Of a stretch of DNA of 64,000 nucleotides, positions 1-10,700 are shown in pieces; position 1 is the first letter of the stretch; each line of letters begins with the position of its first letter. The notes under the pieces are model-generated. The model had not been told where the DNA came from and searched no databases. It saw nothing but the letters and a program-made list of their open reading frames with translations. A program made the position numbers and the translations under genes. This stretch comes from Petaurus breviceps papuanus (Eukaryota > Chordata > Mammalia > Diprotodontia > Petauridae), in the NCBI GenBank assembly GCA_028583685.1, contig JAMXIF010000042.1, positions 24,909,388 to 24,973,387 of the forward strand, written 5' to 3'.

Positions 1-136
1 AATTAGCAACACAGAGCCCGTGGGCATCACCCCTTTCCACCATGTTCTAGGGATTAATTGGAGAAATAGGAAGGTATAAAAATCCTGGCTTGAGGAATGT
101 ATAAGCTGGCTGAAATTTTTAAAGGGGGGCAAAGTG

Positions 137-175
<39 letters not shown>

Positions 176-322
176 ATGCACAGTTGCTGGAATTGATTCA
201 CACTTATTATGGGATGCTTTTGGGGAGGTTGTATCATTCTTTCTGAAAACAGGACCTAATAAAGTGGAGGAAGGTTGAGAGGGTTTGGATCCTGGGGAAG
301 GATTGGGCAGCAAGGTAACTGA
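1..322. other. No gene; unassigned sequence
   Basis: No family recognised apart from the TG run at 141-173. No open frame of note on either strand. Confidence 0.5.
141..173. repeat. (TG)n microsatellite
   Basis: Uninterrupted TG dinucleotides, about 16 units. Confidence 0.97.
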
Positions 323-584
323 GGGCAGCCAGGTGGCACAGTGATGAGAGCACTGGGCCTGGAGTCAGGAAGACTCTTCTTCCTGAGTTCAAGTCCAGCC
401 TCACATACTTACTAGCTGTGTGACCCTGGGCAAGTCACTTCACCCTGCTTGCCTCAGTTTCCTCATCTGTAAAATGAGCTGGAGAAGGAAATGGTGAACT
501 ACTCTGGCATATTTGCTAAAAAACCCCCAACAAAATGGGGTCACAAAGAGTCAGACATGGCTGAAAAAGACTGAACGACAACAA
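323..584 (+). mobile_element. MAR1-type CORE-SINE, near full length
   Basis: A tRNA-like head starts GGGCAGCCAGGTGGCACAG. The CORE follows (TAGCTGTGTGACCCTGGGCA, then CTCAGTTTCCTCATCTGTAA). It ends in the RTE/BovB-like tail GGGGTCACAAAGAGTCAGAC with a final GAACGACAACAA. This arrangement is the marsupial MAR1 family, known to share its 3' end with RTE LINEs. Little diverged compared with the neighbouring MIRs. Confidence 0.9.
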
Positions 585-721
585 ATTGACAGGAAGTTAA
601 ACCTAATGAAAAGTTTTCTCAAACTGCCACCCTTAGTGTTCTGTGGACACATGTTGCTTTTATGTCTGACCATGCATGGGCAGTAACTCCACCTCCAGCA
701 TTGTTCTCTGTGGCAATCATG

Positions 722-862
722 GGATCATAGAGAAAAATCTAGAACAGACTTCAGAGGCCACCCAATCCAACCCCTTCATTTTATAGATGAGGAAACTGGG
801 CTTGGGGAACTGAAGTGACTGATTCAAAGTCACAGAGGTTGTAAGCATCAGTGGTGGCATGG
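722..862 (+). mobile_element. MIR/MIR3-type SINE fragment
   Basis: Reads GGATCATAGAG...CCAATCCAACCCCTTCATTT...ATAGATGAGGAAACTGGG...AAAGTCACAGAGG, the 'ccaaccccctcattttacagatgaggaaactgagg' signature of mammal-wide MIR3-like repeats. Diverged, so old. Confidence 0.75.
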
Positions 863-1559
863 CCAGCAATAAATGTGTCAGAAAAGTCTGTTAATGCTAG
901 TTTCCTTTTTGTCTCTATTCAAGGGTCTGGGTGTGAGTGTTTTTAATTTTTTTAGTTCTTTTCCCCTCCAATTATGATGGTTGTTAAAGTCTATTTTATG
1001 TCTACTTTCTTTTAAAAATATTTAATTTTTAATTATTTTATTATAAATTTCATAATATAATTTATTATATTATATTTTATTATAAATTTTAATTTTATAA
1101 AACAAAACAAGCATTTTCATATATTTTCATACAGGACTAGAAAAAAGCCATAAATTGCATTTAGTTCTAGGAAGTACAGAGTGTTGTATATTTAGATTTT
1201 TTAGAAAAGGTTTTTAAAAGCAGTCTTTTTAATTTTTTTAACAGCAGGAAATATGAGAGCAGAGCATCCTAGTTCAGTGGTAGCCTTGACCTTCCCTATG
1301 TTGGGAGTGAGTAGTCACCTGTGCAAGGAGAATTAAGGGGTTATGGGAAGGATTCTCTATACACCTCTCCCTGCTACAAAATCACTGGAGAGGGATTGGA
1401 TTGGATTGGAGAGGCTTCTGATCCCACTGTTATCTCTTTCCCCTTTCCCTCATGTCATCTTAAATTAAAAAAAAACTTTATTTTAAATTTATGTAATAAA
1501 ACAATCATTTCTATGACATAATTAAAATGTGATTACATGAAATTGCAAATCTATTATAT
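863..1559. other. AT-rich unassigned stretch
   Basis: Strongly AT-rich, especially 1000-1110 (runs of TTTAATTTTTAATTATTTTA type). No repeat family or gene recognised. It may include the far 3' tail of the L1 fragment that follows. Confidence 0.5.
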
Positions 1560-1940
1560 ACATCTTGATACAAATATATAATAAAGTTATCAAATACTAT
1601 ATATGTAAAATCATTCTATACATACTTCTATTTATCAGTTCTTTCTCTGGATGCAAATATTATCCTTTGTAGTTAATTTGAGTATTTATAATAGTCAAAA
1701 TGTTTGCTCAAAGTTGTTCTTAAAATAATATTGCTGTTACTATATACAAAGTTCTCTTGAGGGTTCTGCTTATTTCACTCTTCATTATTTCATGCAAGTC
1801 TATTCATGTTTTTCTAAGATGACCAAGTTCATTGTTTCTCATAGCATAGTACCATTCCATCACAATCATATACCACAACTTTTCAGCCAATCCCCAATTG
1901 ATGGGGGATTTCCAGTTCTTTGTCACTACAAAGAGAGCTG

Positions 1941-1980
<40 letters not shown>

Positions 1981-2550
1981 TTTAGAGCATATTACTAGGT
2001 CAAAGGGCATAATAACTCTTTGGACAGAATTCCAAATTGTTCTCCAAAATGGTTGGATCAGTTCACAATTCCACTAATAATGAATTAGTGTTCCAATTTT
2101 TCTACATCTCCTTCAACATTTGTCTCTTTTTCCTTCAATCATTTTAACCAATATGATAGGTATAAAATGATATCTCAAGGTTGTTTTAATTTGCATTTCT
2201 CTGATCAATAATTATTTAGAGCATTTTTATATAACTATATAAATTGTTATGATTTCTTTAAAAATTTCCTGTTCATATCCTTTGACCATTTATCAATTGG
2301 GGAGTGACTTGTATTCTTATAGGTTTGACAAAGTTATTTATATATTTGAGATATAAGACCTTTATCTGAGAAACTGTCTATAAATTCTGTCTCCCTGCCT
2401 CAATTTTCTGCTTTCCTTCTCATCTTGGTGACATCTGTTTTATTTGTATGAAAACATTTAAATTTAGTGTAATAGAATTGATTGATTTTACACTTCATTT
2501 TGTCCCCTGTCTCTTGTTTATTCCTAAATTATTTGCCCATTCATAAAAGT
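1560..2550 (-). mobile_element. L1 3' fragment (3' UTR and ORF2 C-terminus)
   Basis: On the minus strand 1804-2010 encodes an L1 ORF2 C-terminal motif (NWGLAEKLWYM..MEWYYAMRNN; the human counterpart is KMWHIYTMEYYAAIKN). The plus strand parallels the intact L1 at 52.7-53.5 kb, e.g. TTTGACCATTTATCAATTGG at 2281 and 53281. It is 5'-truncated and old. A TG microsatellite has grown inside it at 1944-1978. The left edge is approximate. Confidence 0.88.
1944..1978. repeat. (TG)n microsatellite inside L1
   Basis: About 17 TG units lying where other L1 copies carry the 'ctataaatatttttgtac' segment, so it expanded or inserted within the L1 remnant. Confidence 0.95.
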
Positions 2551-2559
2551 TTTTTTTAA

Positions 2560-3060
2560 AAATAATTTTGTTTATCCTCACGTCATCTTACAAAGATGGC
2601 TTTCCTATTGAAGGACTTTATATCCTCTAAGCACATCGACCTCCTCCATCCCTGGTATGTTTTGTTTTTCAGAGTTCAGGAAGAAGACATGGTAAAGACA
2701 TTACTAAGAGTAAAAGAGTGCACAGGGAGAGTCTTTGGTTTCCTTTAAGGATGACGGCTCAGGTAAGTGGTGGGCAGCTGAAAGACCAAAACTCATCAAG
2801 GAGGGGCTGGAATATGGATTTAGCTTCAGACTCATGGTTATAAAAAGATGCACCCACCCATAAGATGGTGAGTGTGGCAAATTGTTTAGGACCCTTGGTT
2901 AAATCTGAATTCTTCTTATCCTTGAAGCTTTTGAAACTTCTACCTGACTGGATACCCAGCCTTTTCCACCGCACCCCTTGCCTTCCAGTCCAAGGCTCTG
3001 GGTTCAGCTCTTTTCAGTTTTTTTTCATCTTAGAGAAGTTCATAAGAAAAAAAGGATCAA
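2560..3060. other. No gene recognised
   Basis: Mixed-composition sequence. Short open frames at 2759-2974 (-) and 2865-3095 (+) overlap each other and match no family I know. Nothing supports an exon. Confidence 0.45.
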
Positions 3061-3065
3061 AATCA

Positions 3066-3258
3066 TCATTGCTTTGGAATTGGATGAAATCTTAGAAGTC
3101 ATCTGGTTTAACCCTTCATTGTTGACAGATGAAGAAATTGATGACTAGAAAAGTTACATGACTTGCCTAAAAGCAAGAGACTAGTAGTAAGGACTTGACC
3201 TGGTATTTTGGACTCTGTTCCTCTGGTAACAAATCCAGTACTTTCTATTTTCATCAAA
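3066..3258 (+). mobile_element. MIR3-type SINE
   Basis: Series of MIR3 landmarks: GAAGTCATCTGGTTTAACCC, CAGATGAAGAAATTGATGAC, ACATGACTTGCCTAAAAGCA and the closing 'aatccagtactttct'. Many substitutions, an old copy. Confidence 0.75.
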
Positions 3259-3299
3259 AAAGAGCAATTGAGAAGTCCATTGCCATAATGTTAGTCTTA

Positions 3300-3415
3300 T
3301 TTCCTGTGTTTCTTCATGTGTAAAACAGGGATAATAACACCTATTTCAGAGGGGTCAAATGAGATAGCATTTGTAAAGTGCTTAGCACAGTGCCTGTATT
3401 ATGCAGATGCTTTTT
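3300..3415 (+). mobile_element. MIR 3' half
   Basis: TTCTTCATGTGTAAAACAGG, GATAATAACACCTATTTCAG and AAAGTGCTTAGCACAGTGCC are the 3' half of MIR, whose tail resembles the L2 3' end. Confidence 0.8.
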
Positions 3416-3596
3416 CCTTTACCCCTTTCCTTCCCCTCTACCACAATGATGTTGGCAGTGAAGTTCCTGCTGCTATCTCCTATTAATCAGCCCCAGATAT
3501 GAGAGAGGAATCGTAGACTTCTTCCTATTCCCCTGGGTATCAGCCCCAGCTGAGTGTCAGGGAGAGGAGAAGAATCTTATACTCTTCATGTGCCTA

Positions 3597-3850
3597 ATAA
3601 TAACTAACATTTCTATAACACTTTAAGGTTTGTAAAGTCCTTAACATATTATCTCATTTGATCCAGGCCTTATGAAGTAGATGATATTATCATTCCTATT
3701 TCACAGATGAGGAAACTGAGGGTGAAAAACGTTAAGTGACTTAACCTAGGGCCACACAACTCATAAATGTCAGTACCTCAGGTAGGTTTTGAACTTGGGT
3801 CTTTCCTGACTCCAGGGTCATTCGTCTCTATCCATTTTATCATCTACCTG
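3597..3850 (-). mobile_element. THER1-type CORE-SINE
   Basis: Reverse complement of THER1. On the plus strand it runs 'ataataactaacatttctata', 'ttatctcatttgatcc', CAGATGAGGAAACTGAGG, 'gccacacaactcataaatgt', then the head TCCTGACTCCAGGGTC and 'tctatccattttatcatctacctgctg'. Near full length. Confidence 0.85.
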
Positions 3851-3854
3851 CTGA

Positions 3855-4059
3855 TCTCTGGGGGAATCTCCATTGAGAACTCTGTCTCCTAAAAAGCATT
3901 AGTGTCAGCACTGAGAAATAGCATTGATTATTGAACCCTGACAGTACCCTTGACAATGCTATGTATCCAAAGGAACATGATACAAAGCAGAAAAGGGAAT
4001 TATTAACATAGCCACAATAAAGCCAAGAGTAAAAGATGGTGAAATTGAATGGAAGGGAG

Positions 4060-4118
<59 letters not shown>

Positions 4119-5185
4119 GGTAAGGAATCTTTATGATCATTCACTCAGCCAAAGGAATAATCTTTTTGGGTGAGATAGTTATGATCTAATCATTAGGCAT
4201 ATTCAGGATAAGGTTAGATAACTTTATGACAGGAGTAGTTCAGAGCATTTTCTGCTTGGTGTGGAGGATTGGGATAAATGATCTGAGAAGTCCCTTACAG
4301 GCATCTAACCTAATAGACACAACTCAAAGCTGGCAGTAGAGGTAGTTATTCAAACTTGGCAATAACAGAATCCAAAAAAGCCTCTCTATTTTATTCCCTC
4401 CTCCTCATCTTTTCTCCATGAAAAGTAAGGGCAAAAGGTTCAGCACTCATGGCATGTGATCTGATTTTTGCCTAGTTTATCATCTCTCTACCTTTCCTCT
4501 CCTCTACCCATGACTGGAAGCAGCCATGAGCACTGGTGTGGGGGTACTCCTAATGTAAATATTTCTCCCTCCTCCCCTTTTTGTTAAATGAGCCTTCCAG
4601 GAACCAGCACTCAGACAACACTGACAGTTCTAAGAGGTTATTTTATTAAGTGGCTCTTCCTTAGGAAAATACAAGTTAATACAGGAGACTTTTGCTTTGC
4701 TTCCAAGACTTCTTCAGGAAGAGACAAATAAAACTCAGTTAGGAAAAAGCTGAGCCCAATCATGACTCACTTTAATGTAGGGTTTTTAGCTGGCTATAGA
4801 CTAATTCGATAAAAATGGCATAATCCCTGTAGCTGGTGTCCAGGACTCTGAGACAGTAACGAGCTAATTTGGTACCAAGGTATGAATTCTAAAATTATGT
4901 CCTCTCTGCCCTCCAGCCTAAAGCCATAGACTGCTTGGGATAGTTAAGTGCTCGTTTCAGATGCTTCTCTGTGCCCCTCACTTTGGTGCACCCAAGGCTA
5001 GTGCTGCACTTGCCTTGCCCTTGTTACAGCTGAGAAGTAGCTTTCTAAATGACTTAAACTTAATGAGGCTTTCATGGGAAAGCTAGCGGCTTCCCTTCTT
5101 TATCTGTAGAGAGAGAAATGTCAAGCACTAAAACTTCAACGCATATAAAACCAAGAAAAACTGTGTTTGTCCCAATGAAGCAACC
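3855..5185. other. 1.3 kb without recognised genes or families
   Basis: Apart from the TG run at 4062-4118, I recognise nothing. Short frames are unsupported. The 4560-4900 part (GGAACCAGCACTCAGACAAC and after) has ordinary composition. Confidence 0.45.
4062..4118. repeat. (TG)n microsatellite
   Basis: About 28 uninterrupted TG units; one of the two longest perfect dinucleotide runs in the window. Confidence 0.97.
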
Positions 5186-5283
5186 AAGAAGGTAACCAAC
5201 TTTAATAATGACAACAATGATGATAATAATAGCTAAGAAGGTAACCAACTTTAATAATGACAACAATGATGATAATAATAGCT
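5186..5283. repeat. Exact 49-bp tandem duplication
   Basis: Copies 5186-5234 and 5235-5283 are identical over 49 bases (unit starts AAGAAGGTAACCAACTTTAA and ends AATAATAGCT). The second copy runs into the SINE that follows, and the unit end is the SINE 3' end (ATAATAGCTAACA), so the duplication took in the SINE border. Confidence 0.95.
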
Positions 5284-5500
5284 AACAGTCATATGCCATT
5301 TATGGGCCAGGCACTGTGCTAAGCACCTTACGATTATTATCTCTTTTGATCTTTACAACAACCCTAGGAGGTAGGTCCTATTGATATCCACATTTTACAA
5401 GTGAGAAAACTCAGATAAACAGAGGTTAAGTGACTTGCCCAGGGTCACACAGCTAGTAAGTGTCTGAAGCTGGATTTGAATTCAGGTCAGCTCAGCATTT
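5268..5500 (-). mobile_element. THER1/MIR-type CORE-SINE
   Basis: Plus strand reads GGGCCAGGCACTGTGCTAAGC, 'attatctcttttgatctttacaacaaccctagg', 'gaggttaagtgacttgcccagggtcacacagc' and 'ggatttgaattcaggtc': the reverse complement of a CORE-SINE with an L2-like 3' end. Its 3' border is copied in the 49-bp duplication to the left. Confidence 0.82.
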
Positions 5501-5539
5501 ATCTTCTTATCTCTCCATTGAACAACAGCAATAACAAAA

Positions 5540-6175
5540 GGAAAACAAAACCATTATTACAAATAGGTATATTCAAATAAAACAATTTCCCACGTTGGCC
5601 ATGCCCAAATTCTGCATCTCACCTCCATCACCTCTTTGACTGGAGGTTGTGCTTTGCCTTCAATTCTCTGGAAATGTGATTCACCTTTGAAGTGATCAGA
5701 ATTCTTTAATCTTTAAAAATATTTTTTCTTTATAAGATTATTATTGTATAAGTTGTTCTCCTGATTCTGCTCACTTCACTCTGCATCAGTTCATAAGATA
5801 TTCCCAGTTTTCTGTGAAACTGTTCATTTTGTTGTTTCTTTTGGTGTAATGATACACCATTGCATTTATCTACCAGAATTTGTTTAGCTATTCCCCAAGT
5901 GATAGGCACCCATTTCCAGTTCTTTGCCATTACAAAGAGCGGTCATAAACATATTTGTTATAAATAAGTTATTTCATCTTTCTTTTGTCTCTTTGGGGTA
6001 TAGGTCTAGTAATGATTTGCTGTTGTGTTTGCCCTTTGTTTTCAAAGAGGACCATGTAATCAGGGAAATGATGACATTGCTAGGTCAAAGGGTATGCATA
6101 GCTCAGTAACTTATGGGCCATAATTCCAAATTGCTTTCTGGAAAGATTGGTCTAATTTCATGAGGGACTTTGCAT
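5540..6175 (-). mobile_element. L1 3' fragment
   Basis: Contains the marsupial L1 3' UTR/ORF2 end: TGTTCTCCTGATTCTGCTCA, 'cttcactctgcatcagttcat', 'agctattccccaagtgatagg', 'ccatttccagttctttgccattacaaagagc', 'gctaggtcaaagggtatg'. 5'-truncated and carries a tiny RTE-tail insertion near 6020-6066. Confidence 0.85.
6020..6066 (-). mobile_element. Micro-insertion of an RTE-like tail in L1
   Basis: CTGTTGTGTTTGCCCTTTGT and TTCAAAGAGGACCATGTAAT interrupt the L1 motif 'taggtctagtaatgg..cattgctaggtcaaag'. They match the reverse complement of the tail seen at 12926-12985. About 50 bp long, flanked by AATGATT/AATGATG, a possible short TSD. Confidence 0.6.
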
Positions 6176-6194
6176 TGTCAAGGGTGTGAGGTGT

Positions 6195-6195
<1 letters not shown>

Positions 6196-6249
<54 letters not shown>
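6196..6249. repeat. (TG)n microsatellite
   Basis: About 27 TG units directly after the L1 fragment. Confidence 0.97.
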
Positions 6250-6250
<1 letters not shown>

Positions 6251-6416
6251 ATTAGTTTGTTGAATATATGAGCTTCAGGTCTTTTTACAATTTTTTAAAT
6301 ACATGAACCAGTTACCCCAAGTCCTGCTGGTCCTCTAGCTACTTCCCTGAATCATTGCCGAGTGTGAATATTGAGACAGTTATTGTCCCAATTCATTGTA
6401 CCCTAGGGATGGTTAA

Positions 6417-6490
6417 GCGAGGCAATGTATTGAAAAGTGAGCCTTGGATTTGAAGTTGGAAGCCCTGAGGTTGAGTCCCAGCCCTGCTAG
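6417..6490 (+). mobile_element. MIR-type SINE 5' portion
   Basis: tRNA-like head: GCGAGGCAATGTATTGAAAA, 'gccttggatttgaagttggaagccctgaggttgagtccc', 'agccctgctag'. The rest is missing. Confidence 0.6.
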
Positions 6491-6519
6491 ATATTAACCA
6501 TATTATTCTAAGCAATTTT

Positions 6520-6960
6520 AACAAACATTTATTAAAAACTACCCTCCAGGCACTGTGTTGAGTGTTGGTTATACAGAGAGAAAGCATAAACAGTCATTGC
6601 CTTAAAGCACTTTATATTTCACATTGGGAGACAGCACACACATATACAGAGAAAGAGAGCCCTCTCTCTATATATGTATATATATATACACACACACAAA
6701 CATACACACATATCAATTAAATCCGAGGTGATTTGGGGGAAGTGATGGCACTAACAGCTGGGGAGATTAGGAAAGAGTTCATGGAGAAGGCATTTGAGCT
6801 GAGTCTTAAAGGAAATCAGAGATACTCAGGGGCTGGGGTGAGGAGGGAGTGTGTTCTAGACATGGGGGACAACTTGTGTGAAGATACAGAGATGAGAAAG
6901 TGTCATGTATGAGGAAGATATATGAAGCCAATGTCTTGCTCTGCCTACTTCACAGGGTAG
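6520..6960 (-). mobile_element. L2-related repeat
   Basis: Plus strand starts AACAAACATTTATTAAAAAC, then CCAGGCACTGTGTTGAG, the reverse complement of the L2 3' end. It continues into a marsupial-typical segment ('ggaaagagttcatggagaagg', 'agcattccag'-like 'gtgttctagacatgggggac'). A TA/CA microsatellite at about 6665-6712 splits it. The same long repeat recurs at 8.3, 13.0, 14.5, 20.6 and 43.7 kb. Confidence 0.65.
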
Positions 6961-7046
6961 TTGTGGTCTGACTGCTGGAAAAATGACAATGCATGAAACA
7001 GACAGGAATGGTAATGTACTATATGACATATCTCTTTGCCAAATCA

Positions 7047-7255
7047 GGGTTTCTTCACTTTCTGTGAATCGTGGATCCAGTTGGCACTCTGAAGTCTATG
7101 GACCCCTTCTCAGAATGTTTTTAATTGCATAAAATAAAATGAATAATATTACATTATAAATGCTTGGTGGAGATTACAAAAGAAACAATTTATGTTAAAA
7201 TACGATTATTAAAATATAAAAAAAAGACCAAGTTCAAGGACCCCAGGTAAAGAAG
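7047..7255 (+). mobile_element. Short DNA-transposon-like repeat with inverted ends
   Basis: Starts near CAGGGTTTCTTCACTT and ends near CAAGGACCCCAGGTAAAGAA, imperfect inverted ends of a GGTTCTTAACCTGGGGTCC type. Internal landmarks are TATGGACCCCTTCTCAGAAT and GCATAAAATAAAATGAATAA. Related copies lie inverted at 21.4 and 36.0 kb. Possibly a hAT-type non-autonomous element; the family name is not certain. Confidence 0.6.
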
Positions 7256-7979
7256 GTCTGAGACAGAAAATGATTAATTTGGTTTGAATGTAAGGGTTTA
7301 GAGCTGGAGTGAACCTTAGCAATCATCTTGTCCCCAACTCTCTTGTTTTCTAAGCGAGTCTCTGAAAGTGAAAAATAAGTAGCAAAACTGGAATTTGAAC
7401 CCAACTCTTCTAAATCCAAATTCACTGGCACTAGTGAATTTTTCTTTACAATACACCATGCGACTGAGAGCATATACACACAACAACTCCAACCTCTGTG
7501 GCCATGCAACATGTCATCATTGACCTTTAGGAGGGTGCCTATCGTTTGGTGCGAATAATAGCAATAATAAAATATTTTGTCTGAGTTTTCAGTCTCTTAC
7601 AAGTTCTTTTCATAGTCATTAACTCATTTGAGCCTCTAGCTAGTGCCCTCATTTGGAACAGAGAGACCCAAAGTCACCAAGTCGCAGTGGTTCTTGGGAA
7701 CTGTTGAGCCAGGGAGTCAGGTTTTGGAGGTCAGAAAGAAAGAATGGCATTTATTGTTTCTTCAATGCTTTAGTGTAATGGTTTTCTCCAGGACATTCCT
7801 AAATTAAATTGCTTAAGGAAGTTCATTTGTGACTGCTGGTCACTCATGTACCTGAAAAACAATGAAGAACTAACAAGTCATTGTAGACATCAAATTTATT
7901 CACTATCAGTAGGGAATTAGGAGAAAAAGCATTGACTGACAGAGCTGGAAGGAATTCTATAGATAATATTGTCCAACTT
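7256..7979. other. No gene recognised
   Basis: The part at 7290-7420 (TTAGAGCTGGAGTGAACC and 'gaatttgaacccaactcttctaaatccaa') is probably a decayed MIR3. The rest is unassigned. Confidence 0.45.
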
Positions 7980-8185
7980 CCTCTGTGCCTTTGCACGAGC
8001 CATCCTTTATGCCTGGCATGCATCCCCTCTCCTTCTCTGTTTCTTATTATCTCTAATTTCCTTTGGTGTGTAGCTTATGTGACACTTCCTATAGGAAGCC
8101 TTTCCTAATCTCCCCTAGTTAGTAATATTCTCTTCCTGCCCCTTCCTTCCTTGTATTATTTTATCTTTGTATTAGTTATTATGGC
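7980..8185 (+). mobile_element. L2 LINE fragment
   Basis: TGTGCCTTTGCACGAGCC, 'atgcctggcatgcatcccctctcc' and 'aggaagcctttcctaatctccc' are the region upstream of the L2 3' end, in plus orientation. Confidence 0.75.
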
Positions 8186-8346
8186 GGCAGAATAGAAAAG
8201 GTTTAAATCTTGTTTCTGACACTTATCAATAGCTATGGTGATCGAACCACTGGGAGCTGTAACCAAGTGAGAAAGTATAGACAAAAAGGAAAAGAGGGTC
8301 CCAGGACAGAGCTTTGGGGAACATCTACCACACCGTCACCATCATC

Positions 8347-8552
8347 AGTAATGAGCATTTATTAAGCATTTACTACATGCCAAGCACTAAATACTGGAGA
8401 TATAAAGAAAGGCAAAAACTTTATTCTTGCTCTTAAGGGGCTTATGCATGTTATCATGGGTAGATAGCATGTAAGCAACTCTATACATACAAGATGCACA
8501 CATACACATATATACATATATATCTAATCTATCTATATGTACATACAAACAT

Positions 8553-8590
<38 letters not shown>

Positions 8591-8840
8591 GTATGAATCA
8601 GATTGGGTTAATGGAAGGGTGGTGATGGTGCTGAGTCATGAAGGAAGCCATGGAAACCAAGTGTTAGAAGTCGGGTGGAGAGTTTTCTAGGCATGAGGGG
8701 CAGCCAATGAAAAAAAGGCATTAGATTTTGGCAATTAAGCAATTATTGATGACTTTGAAGAGAGTGGATTCAGTTGAATGATGAATTCAGAAGACAGATT
8801 GTAGAGGGTTTGGAAGTGAGTGAAAGGGAAGAAGTAAAGG
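8347..8840 (-). mobile_element. L2-related repeat with internal microsatellite
   Basis: Starts GCATTTATTAAGCATTTACT, 'gccaagcactaaatactggagatataaagaaaggcaaaa', then CA/TA repeats at about 8551-8590, then 'aggaagccatggaaacc', 'gagttttctaggcatgagggg', 'cagccaatgaaaa'. Same family and order as at 6520-6960 and 12987-13440. Confidence 0.65.
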
Positions 8841-9257
8841 CATTGAGTGAGATGGACTTTTCAAGTTTTTACTGAGAAGAGGAGAGATATAGAATGATAG
8901 CAGGGATGGTGGGATCTATTGAAGGTTTTTTAAGGTGGGGGAATTGGGAATTTTTATGGATAGCAGGGAAGAAATGAGTAGTTATGTAGAGATTGAAGAT
9001 TAGAACAAGAGAGAGGGAATCATAGTGGAGGAAAATTGCTGGAGGAGTGGGAGATGATGGGCTCAAGGGACACGTAGAGAGGTTGGCCTTGTGAAGAGAA
9101 GGACCACCTTTTTTTCAGAGACTGCAGTAAATGGTAGGAGATGATGCCAATGGATTGTAAATTAAGGAAAAAGGGTTGACAGAAACCAGGAGATTATTGC
9201 TTAGCAATAGCATTAGATTCTAGGTGAGAATACTTGACTACTGTTCCTAGCACTATT
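8841..9257. other. No gene recognised
   Basis: Purine-rich on the plus strand and possibly a continuation of the preceding repeat. No coding evidence. Confidence 0.4.
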
Positions 9258-9400
9258 AATGAGAGGCAGTATGAGATACTACTCAAAGTCAGGAGATCTG
9301 GTTTGAATTCTGACATGGATTTGGTATATGACTATGGGAACATCACTTAATTTCTTGGAGTTTCAATCTCTTGTGAAATGTGAAATCCATTCACACAATT
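9258..9400 (+). mobile_element. MIR-type SINE
   Basis: AATGAGAGGCAGTATGAGAT, 'agtcaggagatctggtttgaattctgac', 'gaacatcacttaatttcttgg': a tRNA head followed by a worn CORE. Confidence 0.7.
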
Positions 9401-9520
9401 TCTGCCCTATTCTTCCTTTCCAAGGTGATGTCCCTCACATTTGCACATGTTGTCTGAGATGCCTATGGTGCATTAAGTTCAGCATGTCCAGTTGTCAGTT
9501 GGTGATGACAGACTGGTGCT

Positions 9521-10047
9521 TGTAGCAGCAAGCACCCCAGTGTCTCCAGGGTGGCTGCCAGCACAGGTTCCTAGATTTGCTTTGTTAAAGGAAAGCAACT
9601 CAAAATGGGTTAACAAGCTTACTTTAATCAGTCAAACATGTATCATTTACCTCGTTCAGGGGAAAAAGGTCAGCACCCCGAACTTCAGAGTATACAGACA
9701 GAATTATCAAGACAGAAATAGATCAAGTAGACAGCTTTCCAAACTGTCCAACCATTACATTCATACCAAATCAACATCTGGGTTTTTCAAAGCCAGGGGG
9801 CTCTCAACAACGGCTTCCCAGAGTCTCATCTGATCAAATCACAGAACACTTCTCAAAGTGAGCCCCAAAACAAAGCCTCAAATCAGGGGTTATATAGCCT
9901 TCTCCTGGCTCAGAGAATGTAACAACCTTCTGGACCCACTGGCCAATCAAAAAGTATCTACTGAAAAAACAAGCCTCCCACCCCAGGCTCCAGGTGCACT
10001 TTAGCCTAGGGGCAGGGAAGATCTTAAAAATTTACATTCCCATTACA
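9521..10047 (-). mobile_element. Solo LTR of an endogenous retrovirus
   Basis: A 527-bp block. Read on the minus strand it begins TGTAATGGGAATG and ends GCTTGCTGCTACA, so it has TG...CA ends and matching TGTA/TACA inverted tips. It is flanked by the 5-bp direct repeat GTGCT (9516-9520 and 10048-10052). A TATA-like motif (GGCTATATAACCCC) and a possible poly(A) signal (ATTAAA) lie in the expected order on the minus strand. No internal retroviral region adjoins either side, so it is a solo LTR left by recombination between two LTRs. A 5-bp duplication does not by itself fix the class. A fossil; no coding parts. Confidence 0.85.
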
Positions 10048-10134
10048 GTGCTCAGGAGAGAGGCTGGGGCTGGATTCGAGATCCGGGCACCATTTGCCTA
10101 GAGATGGTAATTGAACCCATGGGAGGACCTGAGC

Positions 10135-10285
10135 TATGAGAACAGTGGAAAGACTGCCCTGGCTTTGGAATCAAAGAATGTAGGCTCAAATACCACCCAT
10201 AATATTTATTGTCTAGGGGACCTTGGGCGCTGAGTGACTTCTCTTCAGTCTCATCTGTAAAATGAGGAGGTTGGACTCTGTTGTT
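10135..10285 (+). mobile_element. MIR-type SINE
   Basis: GAACAGTGGAAAGACTGCCC, 'ggctttggaatcaaagaatgtaggctcaaatacc', 'gggaccttgggcgctgagtgac', 'gtctcatctgtaaaatgagg'. Confidence 0.75.
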
Positions 10286-10319
10286 AATATAGCATGGTGG
10301 TAGTGACAAGGGACATAAT

Positions 10320-10700
10320 CGTTTATTAGTGCATTGGACTAACAAATGAAAGATGTGGCCTCAAGCCCTGCTACTCCTAAACTTGGGCAAGTTTCTTGAA
10401 CCCTCTGAGCCTCATTTCTTCTACCTGCCAAGTGGGGATAATGATACGTACAGTACAATCCGCATAGGGAGAAGAAGCATAATCGCCATCGGAATAAGAG
10501 AAATAGTGATTGGGTCAAGTCACTTAGCTGGCAGAAACTACCATACTTTGCTGTTTTCCCATTGGAAGAATATAACTAAGAACCCCTGCTGTCTGCCTTA
10601 CAGGGAGATTATGAGGCTAAATGAGAGAGCGTTTATTAAATGCTTTCAGCCACATGGAAGAAAGGTGCTATCTAATTATTTTTTATTATTATTAATGTGA
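10320..10700 (+). mobile_element. MIR/THER1-type SINE, interrupted
   Basis: Head and CORE at 10320-10470 ('gcattggactaacaaatgaaagatgtgg', 'cttgggcaagtttcttgaacc', 'aagtggggataatgatac'). The 3' tail resumes at 10570-10700 ('cttacagggagattatgagg', 'gaaaggtgctatctaattat'). About 100 bp of unassigned sequence lies between. Confidence 0.65.

Noticed and set aside
323-400. tRNA-like sequence that could be called a tRNA gene
   Set aside because: It is the head of a MAR1 SINE. The CORE and tail follow, so it is not a functional tRNA. The same applies to the other SINE heads.
4062-4118. (TG)n runs as CRISPR-like arrays
   Set aside because: Simple dinucleotide repeats without spacers in a mammalian genome.
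9492-9833. 113-codon frame
   Set aside because: Lies almost wholly inside the antisense of a solo LTR.
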